A stretch of 7,217 bases of DNA, taken from assembly GCA_016126025.1 (NCBI GenBank), contig JAEFDA010000068.1, positions 1 to 7,217 of the forward strand, written 5' to 3'. Both the position numbers and the translations under genes were made by a program. Positions 1 through 5,764 of the stretch are shown here, one piece after another. The notes under the pieces are model-generated. The model did no database searches, was not told the DNA's origin, and saw only the letters and a program-made list of their open reading frames with translations. The number at the start of each line of letters is the position of its first letter. The stretch's first letter is position 1. The DNA comes from Nitrososphaerota archaeon (GTDB lineage Archaea; Thermoproteota; Nitrososphaeria; Nitrososphaerales; Nitrosopumilaceae).

Positions 1-1
1 G

Positions 2-166
2 GACAGCCTTATCTCGTATACGCCGTTTTTGGAGAACGGCGCCCTGCCAGACACGGTAATACTGCGGGAAGCAGGCATGATGGCCGTACTCAGCCTGTAC
101 TATTTTACTCTTGTTTGGTTGCTGCGCTGCTGCGCGCGTGACCCGCGATGGGCGCGTTGCAAGTAG
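2..166 (+). CDS. C-terminal fragment of a probable membrane protein, truncated by the window edge
   Basis: This frame is open from the first bases of the window and ends at a TAG at 164-166, leaving 54 codons. I do not recognise the product. What can be seen is a hydrophobic stretch, roughly residues 26-42 of the fragment (GMMAVLSLYYFTLVWLL), followed by a short basic and cysteine-rich tail (RCCARDPRWARCK). That is what a last transmembrane helix with a cytoplasmic end would look like. The codons favour G or C in the third position (roughly two thirds), unlike the overlapping frames, where frame 1 is less biased and frame 3 stops early. The start lies outside the window. It could be a chance open frame, so confidence is moderate. 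The next gene on this strand is about 600 bp away, so this fragment is not in an operon with it. Confidence 0.42.
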   Translation, partial: DSLISYTPFLENGALPDTVILREAGMMAVLSLYYFTLVWLLRCCARDPRWARCK

Positions 167-194
167 ACCTGCAGCGGGAACAGGGGCCGGACCA

Positions 195-217
195 GATATC
201 CGGAACGGCCGGATATC
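195..217. repeat. Perfect inverted repeat, 9-bp arms with 5-bp loop
   Basis: GATATCCGG (195-203) is the exact reverse complement of CCGGATATC (209-217), separated by AACGG. It starts 29 bp after the stop codon of the left-edge fragment. No T-run follows, so it is not a canonical archaeal terminator. It could be an RNA hairpin at the 3' end of that transcript or a protein-binding site. Confidence 0.6.
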
Positions 218-235
218 ATACATTCCGGACTTCAT

Positions 236-250
236 ACCCATACTATGGGT
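236..250. repeat. Odd palindrome, 7-bp arms
   Basis: ACCCATA (236-242) and TATGGGT (244-250) are exact reverse complements around a single central C. It lies 18 bp after the 195-217 inverted repeat. Such a tight dyad is too short-looped for an RNA hairpin and fits a dimeric DNA-binding site better, but that is inference. Confidence 0.5.
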
Positions 251-741
251 CCAGATGCAACTGTCCAATGGCCGTTTCACGGTTCAGGACATCTTTGGTT
301 TTATGTCCACGTCGGCTGCCCACGTTTCCAGTCTTGACGGATCTTGGGGGGCGGTATTCTGCTCTGCACACCACCAAGCCGTGTCCAGATGCCGGAAAGA
401 GACGGCGTGATGGCCTAGAGGACTCTGGATACCGTCCCCTGGAGGTGTTCGCGGGCGGGTTCGTGAGTCCGGCTCCGGATACAAAGCTGCCTCTTATGGA
501 AGACATGCCCCATGGCGTGTCCAATGTCGCAGACCACGGACAACGGTGGCACGCTGGCGTAGGTGCTGGAAGCGCTGGCAGGAGTCGCAGCGGAGTTGTG
601 CCGTCTATGGACATTCATTCGAGCGCCATACGTGCCTAGGATCTGGACGGCGCCGGGCTGGACTCCCCGTTTCTGGAGGCTCAAGCAGCCAGCCGGGCGT
701 CTCCTGGCTCGGGGCAGTTCATTTGTGTTATGTTATTATTG

Positions 742-774
742 ATAGTATTAATACTATTGATACTACTATAGTAT
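742..774 (+). promoter_or_regulatory. Palindromic AT-rich promoter/operator of the metallopeptidase gene
   Basis: ATAGTATTAATACTAT (742-757) is a perfect 16-bp palindrome. A second perfect 10-bp palindrome, TACTATAGTA (764-773), overlaps the first base of the start codon, and TATTGATA occurs twice (737-744 and 755-762). The core TATTAATA (746-753) is a plausible TATA box centred about 24 bp upstream of the ATG at 773, consistent with a leaderless transcript. A repressor bound to either dyad would block TBP or the start site, so autoregulation is an attractive inference. The contrast with the G+C-rich flanks is sharp. Confidence 0.55.
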
Positions 775-1501
775 GTTTGATATTCTAAACCACCAAGAAC
801 ATGCAATGAAAATACGAGAAATGCTCGTGGAACTGTACCGCAAGGCGCGGGCCGATGTCAGGTACAAACCCCAGCCGTACGCCCGGTGGGATGCCGAGTA
901 CGCCCGGAGGCTCTCTGCGTCGTTCGGCGTCAAGATAACGCTGCGCGCCGGCCGCTCCAAGCGACGTGGCGGCACGCTCGCGATAATTACCGAGTGCGAT
1001 CGCAAGACCGGGGAACAGGCCACCAGGTACGAGATCACCATATACGAGAATCAGCCCGGCAACTTGGAGCACGAGATCGCGCACTTCATCCAGTTTGGGA
1101 TGTTCGGCAGGGAGTGCCTGATGGACCGCAGAAACTACGCCATAGAGGAGATAAGGGCCGAGTCCACGGCATACATCATATGCATGATGTCCGGGAACCG
1201 TTCCCGCGAGGCCAGGTCAGTGCCATACGTGCGCCGGTACATGAAGGATGCCGGGGTCGACCCCCGCTCACTCATACCGGAGATCGAGGACCGGGTGGCA
1301 GAGTTTCTGCGGCACGGTATCATGCCGCCCGCATACTCTCCCATAGTGCAGGCGCCCCGGTTCAGGTACGGCAGGTGCGGCAGGCGTCTGCGCCATGTAT
1401 TTGAGCTGGGCGAGGGCGCCTGCAGGTGTATACGGTGCGGCCATGAGGCGCACGGCCTGCTGGTGCGCATGTACGGGGAGCCGGCCCCCGTCGTTGCGTG
1501 A
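773..1501 (+). CDS. Zincin-like metallopeptidase (ArdC/ImmA-type HExxH) with C-terminal zinc-ribbon-like tail
   Basis: A 242-residue predicted soluble, basic protein. HEIAH at residues 100-104 is a textbook HExxH zinc site. It is followed by NYAIEEIRAESTAYI (about 122-136), whose EE-x2-AE pattern (E125, E126, E130) matches the third-ligand helix of the ArdC C-terminal and ImmA/IrrE zincin families. The C-terminus (about 196-230) carries C202, C217, C219 and C222-G-H224, resembling the zinc ribbon of SprT/Spartan proteases. In the first knuckle, however, tyrosine (Y199) stands where the first Cys of CxxCG would be. There is no signal peptide. The ATG at 773 fits the TATA spacing; M12 (806) is an alternative start if transcription begins near 776. 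It is transcribed alone, and the next gene has its own promoter. A protease acting on DNA-bound or regulatory proteins is inferred. The fold class is fairly sure, the substrate unknown. Confidence 0.8.
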   Translation: MFDILNHQEHAMKIREMLVELYRKARADVRYKPQPYARWDAEYARRLSASFGVKITLRAGRSKRRGGTLAIITECDRKTGEQATRYEITIYENQPGNLEHEIAHFIQFGMFGRECLMDRRNYAIEEIRAESTAYIICMMSGNRSREARSVPYVRRYMKDAGVDPRSLIPEIEDRVAEFLRHGIMPPAYSPIVQAPRFRYGRCGRRLRHVFELGEGACRCIRCGHEAHGLLVRMYGEPAPVVA

Positions 1502-1517
1502 CGGGCGCATTCTGTGA

Positions 1518-1522
1518 TTTTT
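1518..1522 (+). terminator. Possible oligo-T terminator
   Basis: A run of five T starts 17 bp after the metallopeptidase stop codon, in otherwise G+C-rich DNA. Archaeal polymerase can terminate at T-runs without a hairpin. The run is short, so this is tentative. Confidence 0.3.
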
Positions 1523-1555
1523 GGATGTCCGCCGAACCGCCGCGCCACACGTACG

Positions 1556-1563
1556 ATTTTTAA
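1556..1563 (+). promoter_or_regulatory. TATA-like box of the TPR gene
   Basis: ATTTTTAA is the only AT-rich island before the gene. It is centred about 28 bp upstream of the ATG at 1588. That spacing predicts a leaderless or nearly leaderless mRNA, and no Shine-Dalgarno motif is visible before the start. Confidence 0.5.
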
Positions 1564-1587
1564 CGGGCATAGCCGTAGACACATGCG

Positions 1588-2754
1588 ATGGGCAAGGACA
1601 CCATGGATGCGGAGACGGCTCACCAGGACGACGAGTCGGGGGCGCAGGACGAGACGCGGCCGGTGGCCAAGGCGGATGCGGCCGAGTCGCTGACCAACCC
1701 CGACTACAACCGACTCAAACTGTACAAGAAGGGAGTCAACCTCATGGCAGATGAGAAGCTGGAGGATGCCTGCGAGGTGTTCGAGCAGGCCCTGAGGATA
1801 GACCCCGGCAGTGTAGACACGCTGTTGAAGCTGGGATATGCCCGGTTTCACCTGGACCAGTACGCCGACGCGCTGAAGGCCTACGATCGAGTCCTGGAGA
1901 TAGACGTAACCCATCCGGAAGCGTGGAACCTCAAGTCGCTGGTGGACTACGAACAGAAGAACTACTCCAAGGCCTTGGATGCGGTGGAGAACGCCGTGGA
2001 GTCGGATCCCAACTACGGGATGGCCTGGTACAACAAGGCCTGCTACCTGTCGTTGCTCAACCAGGTGCCCGAGGCGCTGGAGGCGCTCAAGCGGTCCATA
2101 GAGATAGACGTGAAGAACGCCCGCAAGGCCGTCAAGGACCGTGACTTTGTCAACGTGCGCATAGAGGAGGGGTTCCGGCGGATAATAGAGGTGGTGGTGC
2201 TCGAGTCCATCAGGCAGGGATACCACACCCTGGGCTCGATTGTCTGGACCACCTTCCTGAACAAGGTCGACACCGAGGAGGCCCTGACCAAACTGCTGGA
2301 GAAGGGTCTCATCACCCGGCACGAGAAGCGCGAGGGGTTCCACCGCATACCCACGTACGATCTGGCCAAGACGCTGGCCGAGAGGGTTACCGTAGAGAAG
2401 AAGGGCTTTCTGGGGCTGACCCGCAAGCGGGTGACCGGTTCGGTGCAGATCTTTCGCATGCTGGGCGAGTCGGTTCAGGTGGCCAAGACATCCATCGAGG
2501 GGGAAGATATCAAGAACACGATATCCAGCTTTGACGCCTTCATAGATCCGAAAAAGTGCGGCCCGGTGATGATAGAGCAGTTCTTCGAGGAGCACCGGGA
2601 CATCCGGCTCTGGAGGGTGAGGCTGGAGCACCGGGGCCAGGAGTACCTGCTGGAGCACAAGGAGCGGATGCTGGCCACCATGGAGAACATAGGCGTAGCG
2701 GTTACCCGCAAACTCCGCGACGACTACGACTATTCGGCCGACAGGTCCCAGTAG
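1588..2754 (+). CDS. Tetratricopeptide-repeat protein with a possible winged-helix middle domain
   Basis: A 388-residue predicted cytoplasmic protein. After an acidic, low-complexity N-terminus (1-38) come four consecutive TPR units at about 39-73, 74-108, 109-142 and 143-176, showing the alternating helix pattern and the Asp-Pro or Asp-Val turns at unit ends (ALRIDP, VLEIDV, AVESDP, SIEIDV). The repeat closes with ARKAVKDRDFVNVR, a typical TPR capping sequence. Residues about 196-269 (RIIEVVVLESIRQGYHTLGSIVW through LLEKGLITRHEKREGFHRIPTYDL) resemble a winged helix: three helices followed by a charged beta-wing. The last 120 residues are charged and unrecognised. TPRs bind protein partners, so a scaffold or regulator coupling protein recognition to nucleic-acid binding is inferred. 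The ATG at 1588 fits the TATA spacing; M6 (1603) is possible. The 3' end overlaps the convergent sulfurtransferase gene by 25 bp. Confidence 0.85.
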   Translation: MGKDTMDAETAHQDDESGAQDETRPVAKADAAESLTNPDYNRLKLYKKGVNLMADEKLEDACEVFEQALRIDPGSVDTLLKLGYARFHLDQYADALKAYDRVLEIDVTHPEAWNLKSLVDYEQKNYSKALDAVENAVESDPNYGMAWYNKACYLSLLNQVPEALEALKRSIEIDVKNARKAVKDRDFVNVRIEEGFRRIIEVVVLESIRQGYHTLGSIVWTTFLNKVDTEEALTKLLEKGLITRHEKREGFHRIPTYDLAKTLAERVTVEKKGFLGLTRKRVTGSVQIFRMLGESVQVAKTSIEGEDIKNTISSFDAFIDPKKCGPVMIEQFFEEHRDIRLWRVRLEHRGQEYLLEHKERMLATMENIGVAVTRKLRDDYDYSADRSQ

Positions 2755-3512
2755 TTGGCGTCCGGCTGCTTCTCAACGGGTTTGTCCAGATCCCTCCACT
2801 CCTTGAACGATCTGACGTACAGGCGAGTGCGGTCCATCCCCGCAGTCCTGAGGGCGTAGTACGCCAGCCCCGAGAGGGTTCCGACGCTGCCGCAGTATGT
2901 GATGATGTGGGAGTCGGACCTGATGCCCCTGTTCTCGAATATGCGGCGCATCTCCTGCGGATCCCGGAGTATGCCGTCGCGGGATGCCAGCATGCGGTAC
3001 GGGATGTTCATGGCGCCGGGGATGTGGTGCTCCAGATAGTTGAGCCGCTCGCGGTTGTCCAAGAGGATGGTGTCGGGATTGGGCGACTCCAAGTCCCCGT
3101 GCGTGGCCAGTATGTCGTCGTTCATTACCGGATTGTAGGCGGCGGCGCTGGCGTCGGGTATTGCGTTGTCGGTCTCCAGTCCCAGCGATGACCACTGGCT
3201 GTATGTGTTCTCCAGCAGGGACACGGTGTGGTGGCCCATGTGCTCGAGGGTCCAGGCGACCCGGGAGGCCAGGGCCCCGAACGTGTCGTCGTATATGACC
3301 ACCTCGGTCGCCCGGTCTATTCCCAGCGAGCCGGCCAGCCTGGCCACCGTCTCCGGCGAGTCGTCCTTGAGCAGGGTGCGCAGTGGCAGGTTCATGGCGG
3401 TAGGTATGTGGCCGGCCTTGTACTCGGCGGGCATCCGGACGTCCACCACCTTGAGGCTCCTGTCGCGAATGCCGGATCTGACCTCGTCCACGTCGGAGAC
3501 GATTCTCCTCAC
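2730..3512 (-). CDS. Two-domain rhodanese, thiosulfate/3-mercaptopyruvate sulfurtransferase
   Basis: A 260-residue predicted cytoplasmic enzyme transferring sulfane sulfur to a thiol or cyanide acceptor. Domain 1 (about 4-110) has the rhodanese signatures VVDVRMPAEYKAGHIPTAMNLP and VVIYDDTFGALASRVAW, with Asp in place of the catalytic Cys, as usual for the inactive half. Domain 2 (about 130-250) has LLDNRERLNYLEHHIPGAMNIP and the active-site loop YCGSVGTLSG with C207. CGS resembles mercaptopyruvate sulfurtransferases more than the CRKGVT of classical rhodanese. I chose the GTG at 3512 because it overlaps the upstream reductase stop in a GTGA junction and has GGGGAGA nine bases before it. A GTG at 3521 would add three residues but has no room for a ribosome-binding site. 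It is the second gene of the reductase operon. Length is close to the usual 270-300. The family call is firm, the donor substrate uncertain. Confidence 0.93.
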   Translation of the reverse strand: MRRIVSDVDEVRSGIRDRSLKVVDVRMPAEYKAGHIPTAMNLPLRTLLKDDSPETVARLAGSLGIDRATEVVIYDDTFGALASRVAWTLEHMGHHTVSLLENTYSQWSSLGLETDNAIPDASAAAYNPVMNDDILATHGDLESPNPDTILLDNRERLNYLEHHIPGAMNIPYRMLASRDGILRDPQEMRRIFENRGIRSDSHIITYCGSVGTLSGLAYYALRTAGMDRTRLYVRSFKEWRDLDKPVEKQPDANYWDLSAE

Positions 3513-5305
3513 GCGGCGCACTCTCCCCTGCCGGTCTTGGTGTGGTAGCTGGAGTCGCTGCCAAAGTCGGCGTAAAAGTCGGGATCCTCATCCATGGTGG
3601 GCGGGGTGGTCAGCGGGGACAGCATGTTGCGGATCTCCGGTATGGTGGTGTCATCGCCGTTCATCACCACCCGGTGTATCCAAGATTTGAGGTCGTCCCG
3701 CGGCTGTGCCCGCTCCCGGAATATCTCTATTATGCGGAGTATGACCGGGATGACGCGCTTGGCGGGGACCCGCAGTATATTCTGGCCAAGGACGGCCTCT
3801 GCGTCGGCGCGGCCCCCCAGCGAGAGCATGTACGAGGGGTACATGTCATGGCCCATGCGGCCCCCTCCGCCGTAGAATCCTATGGTGGCTATGCCGTGCT
3901 GTCCGCACGAGTTGGGGCAGCCGCTTATCTTTATGGACGAGGTGCGGAGGGCATCGTCGTTGTCCAAGTCCCGTGACAGAAACTCCCTCTGGATTTCCTT
4001 GGCGAGGCGGTGGGAGTTGGTCAGGGCCAGGTTGCAGGAGGTGGTACCGGAGCATCCGATGGGAGTGGCCATGGTGAGCGCCCCGGACTTGGCCAAGCCC
4101 GCCTCCAACAGCCGGGAGTAGAGGGGAATGAGGTCGTCCTCGTGTATGTATCTCATGGCTATGTTCTGGTTGAACCCAATCCGGCCCGTTCCCTCCGAGG
4201 AGTACTCCTGGATTATCTCCGACAGGGCGCGCAGCTGCGTGGAGGTGATGTCGCCGGCCTCCAAGCCCACGAATACGGTGTGGTACCCGTCCTGCTTTTG
4301 CGCGAACGTGTTGGACTTTAGCCAGCGGGCGTATCCGGCCGGTGTCTCGCCGGTGCGATGTGATATGTGGACACGTCTAGTTATCTCCGGTATGGGCGGC
4401 TCGACAGGCATCTTCACCACCACCGACTGGGTGGCCCGTACCACGTCGCGCTCCTTGAGTACCAGATTGCGGAACTTGTCCCAACCCATCTGGTTGACCA
4501 GATAGCGAAGGCGGTTCCGGGCCAAATTCTTGCGGTTTCCCAAGCGGTCAAACAGCCTGACCACGGCTATGGACGTGTACAGTATGTTCTCTTCGGGGGT
4601 AAAGTCCTCCAGCTGGTGGGCCACGTACGACTTGTTCCCCAGCCCGCCGCCCACGAACACGCGGAAGCCCCTCTGGGTGCGGCCGTCCACGGTTCTGGTC
4701 TGGGGTATCAGACCTATGTCGGCTATGCGGGCCATTCCGTGCTGCTCGCAGCACGAGTAGGTGAACTTGAACTTGCGGGGGAGGTTCTGGTTGAGGGGGT
4801 TCCGTATGAAGAACCGGGCTGTGGCCTGCGCGTACGGGGTGGCGTCAAAGACCTCGGCGGGGCAGACCCCCGCCGTGGGACTGCACATCACGTTGCGGAT
4901 GGCGTTGCCGCACGCCTCCCGGCTGGTGAGGCCCACCTCGGCCAGCCCCCGGAGCACTTCTGAGACGTCCTCTAGAACGACCCAGTGGAGCTGTATGCTC
5001 TCCCGGGTGGATATGTGGGCGCTGTTTATGGAGAACTGCTCGCTCAGGTCGGCGATCCTTTCCAGCTGGGACGGATGCACTTGGCCGGCGGGCATCTTGA
5101 TGCGTATCATGGCGTAGTCGGAGGTCATGCGGGTGCCGTATGCCCCGTGCTGCAGCCTGTACCGCCGGAACATGTCTTCGGGGTATTTTCCCTGGCGGAA
5201 CTCCTTCACGGTCTGGGCAAAGGCGTCGGCCTCCTCCATGCGGGCCAAGTTCATGACGGGCACGGGCGACTCGCGCCGGGCGTGGGTCGTCTGGGGGCGG
5301 CTCAT
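3509..5305 (-). CDS. Ferredoxin-dependent siroheme/4Fe-4S sulfite (or nitrite) reductase
   Basis: A 598-residue predicted cytoplasmic enzyme of the ferredoxin nitrite/sulfite reductase family, which reduces sulfite to sulfide or nitrite to ammonia with six electrons. The two-fold family architecture is visible: ferredoxin-like half-domains at about 50-125 (with STRESIQLHW at 99-108) and about 312-400, each followed by a siroheme domain. The first siroheme domain carries RNVMCSPTAGVCPAEVFD and LPRKFKF. The second carries the cluster ligands C418-x5-C424 and C463-x3-C467 (GCSGTTSC and SGCPNSCGQHG). There is no signal peptide. The open frame reaches back to 5395, but the ATG at 5305 is preferred: a TATA box lies 28 bp upstream, and the extra 30 residues match nothing. 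The adjacent sulfurtransferase favours sulfite as substrate, by inference; nitrite cannot be excluded from sequence alone. Confidence 0.93.
   Translation of the reverse strand: MSRPQTTHARRESPVPVMNLARMEEADAFAQTVKEFRQGKYPEDMFRRYRLQHGAYGTRMTSDYAMIRIKMPAGQVHPSQLERIADLSEQFSINSAHISTRESIQLHWVVLEDVSEVLRGLAEVGLTSREACGNAIRNVMCSPTAGVCPAEVFDATPYAQATARFFIRNPLNQNLPRKFKFTYSCCEQHGMARIADIGLIPQTRTVDGRTQRGFRVFVGGGLGNKSYVAHQLEDFTPEENILYTSIAVVRLFDRLGNRKNLARNRLRYLVNQMGWDKFRNLVLKERDVVRATQSVVVKMPVEPPIPEITRRVHISHRTGETPAGYARWLKSNTFAQKQDGYHTVFVGLEAGDITSTQLRALSEIIQEYSSEGTGRIGFNQNIAMRYIHEDDLIPLYSRLLEAGLAKSGALTMATPIGCSGTTSCNLALTNSHRLAKEIQREFLSRDLDNDDALRTSSIKISGCPNSCGQHGIATIGFYGGGGRMGHDMYPSYMLSLGGRADAEAVLGQNILRVPAKRVIPVILRIIEIFRERAQPRDDLKSWIHRVVMNGDDTTIPEIRNMLSPLTTPPTMDEDPDFYADFGSDSSYHTKTGRGECAA
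3522..3528 (-). promoter_or_regulatory. Internal ribosome-binding site for the sulfurtransferase
   Basis: On the minus strand GGGGAGA lies inside the last codons of the reductase gene, nine bases before the GTG at 3512. It decides that start over the GTG at 3521, which it nearly abuts. With the GTGA overlap it predicts translational coupling. The leaderless-looking first genes in the window have no such motif. Confidence 0.6.
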
Positions 5306-5314
5306 GATAGTACA

Positions 5315-5330
5315 AATGGCATACGCCATT
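5315..5330. promoter_or_regulatory. Inverted repeat between TATA box and start of the reductase operon
   Basis: AATGGC (5315-5320) and GCCATT (5325-5330) are exact reverse complements around ATAC. The dyad overlaps the downstream edge of the TATA box and covers the expected transcription start region, where a repressor would act. Sulfur- or redox-responsive control is inference. Confidence 0.45.
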
Positions 5331-5338
5331 ATAAATAT
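5328..5338 (-). promoter_or_regulatory. TATA box of the reductase-sulfurtransferase operon
   Basis: The minus strand reads ATATTTATAAT, close to the archaeal TATA consensus and centred about 28 bp before the ATG at 5305. This predicts a leaderless or very short-leader mRNA and supports the shorter protein start. Confidence 0.65.
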
Positions 5339-5467
5339 GCAATGAAGCTGGCAGTTTTGGGATGGCATAACGAGACACGGGCTTGGTTCTGCCACAAGGT
5401 GACGAATGTTAGCTCGTTATGGAGGAGTGGGTGACGAAGTCTGTCGTTGCTAAATATGTCAATTCTC

Positions 5468-5571
5468 ATGTTAGGCACATTAGTCTCGATCGGCCTTTAC
5501 TTAAAACTAATCTTGAGTTCATACGGTTTGTAGTTGATATTTTTTAGTAGTTTTTGTATGTGCCTTAACAT
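5468..5571. repeat. 104-bp foldback with near-perfect terminal inverted repeats
   Basis: The left end ATGTTAGGCACAT (5468-5480) and right end ATGTGCCTTAACAT (5558-5571) are reverse complements apart from one extra base in the right arm. Inside, AAAACTA (5503-5509) pairs with TAGTTTT (5548-5554), so the unit could fold further. No open frame lies within it and no obvious target-site duplication flanks it. It could be a miniature inverted-repeat element, an old transposon end pair or a structured RNA. Confidence 0.45.
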
Positions 5572-5662
5572 ATCCTTGTTGCTATAGTGGCGAGCGAAAG
5601 TTCGTTCAGACTGAAGCCCCCAAATCGAAACTAATAATGATCCCCCCCAACGCTGGTGCGGC

Positions 5663-5764
5663 ATGGACAAAACAAAGCGGGAAGATCTGGAGAAAGCGTA
5701 CAGGAAAGAGAGAAGAATTCTAGGATCCTGTGCAATGTTGTCATCACGTATTATCGGACTGTGA
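5663..5764 (+). pseudogene. Possible decayed N-terminus of an IS630-like transposase/HTH protein
   Basis: An ATG-initiated frame of 33 codons ends in TGA. Its first half, MDKTKREDLEKAYRKER, closely resembles, from memory, the opening of IS630-like helix-turn-helix transposase proteins common in thaumarchaeal genomes (pattern REDLE-x-AYRK-x-KDPR...RMLAVRMV). The second half, AMLSSRII, can be placed on the RMLAVRMV part without gaps. After that the frame stops, and the expected helix-turn-helix and DDE domains are missing in every frame nearby. Codon use is AT-richer than in the large genes. Alternatives are a real small protein or chance. The resemblance is by eye and short, so confidence is low. 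Confidence 0.33.

Larger units (their letters stand above)
167..772. other. Gene-poor stretch of about 600 bp
   Basis: Several overlapping open frames cross this interval on both strands, for example 148-639 (+) and 243-614 (-). Their translations are rich in Arg, Pro, Ser and Gly, show no recognisable motif, and none has a promoter or codon bias that sets it apart. I therefore call no gene here. The visible content is an inverted repeat at 195-217, a second at 236-250, repeated short words containing TGTCCA between 249 and 526, and a switch to AT-rich promoter DNA from about 728. It could be a long regulatory region, an unrecognised RNA gene or the decayed remains of a gene. Confidence 0.5.

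Noticed and set aside
22..41. Inverted repeat CGCCGTT/AACGGCG near the left edge
   Set aside because: The arms (21-27 and 35-41) lie within the left-edge coding fragment and no T-run follows, so it is probably incidental.
243..614. Open frame of 123 codons on the minus strand
   Set aside because: It is Pro- and Arg-rich with no recognisable motif and no codon bias separating it from the overlapping frames.
148..639. Open frame of 163 codons on the plus strand
   Set aside because: The composition is low-complexity Arg/Pro/Gly/Ser, it has no motif or promoter, and it competes with equally long frames on the other strand.
1135..2658. A 507-codon open frame on the minus strand
   Set aside because: It lies opposite the TPR gene and the end of the metallopeptidase gene, is dominated by Leu, Val, Gly and His runs typical of antisense reading of G+C-rich genes, and shows no domain.
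2773..3591. Second minus-strand frame over the sulfurtransferase
   Set aside because: It is an out-of-frame shadow; the rhodanese signatures are all in the other frame.
4367..4963. Plus-strand open frame opposite the reductase
   Set aside because: It is an antisense shadow of a confidently identified gene, with no signature of its own.
5306..5395. 30-residue N-terminal extension of the reductase
   Set aside because: A strong TATA box lies inside this stretch and points to the ATG at 5305, and the extension does not resemble the family.
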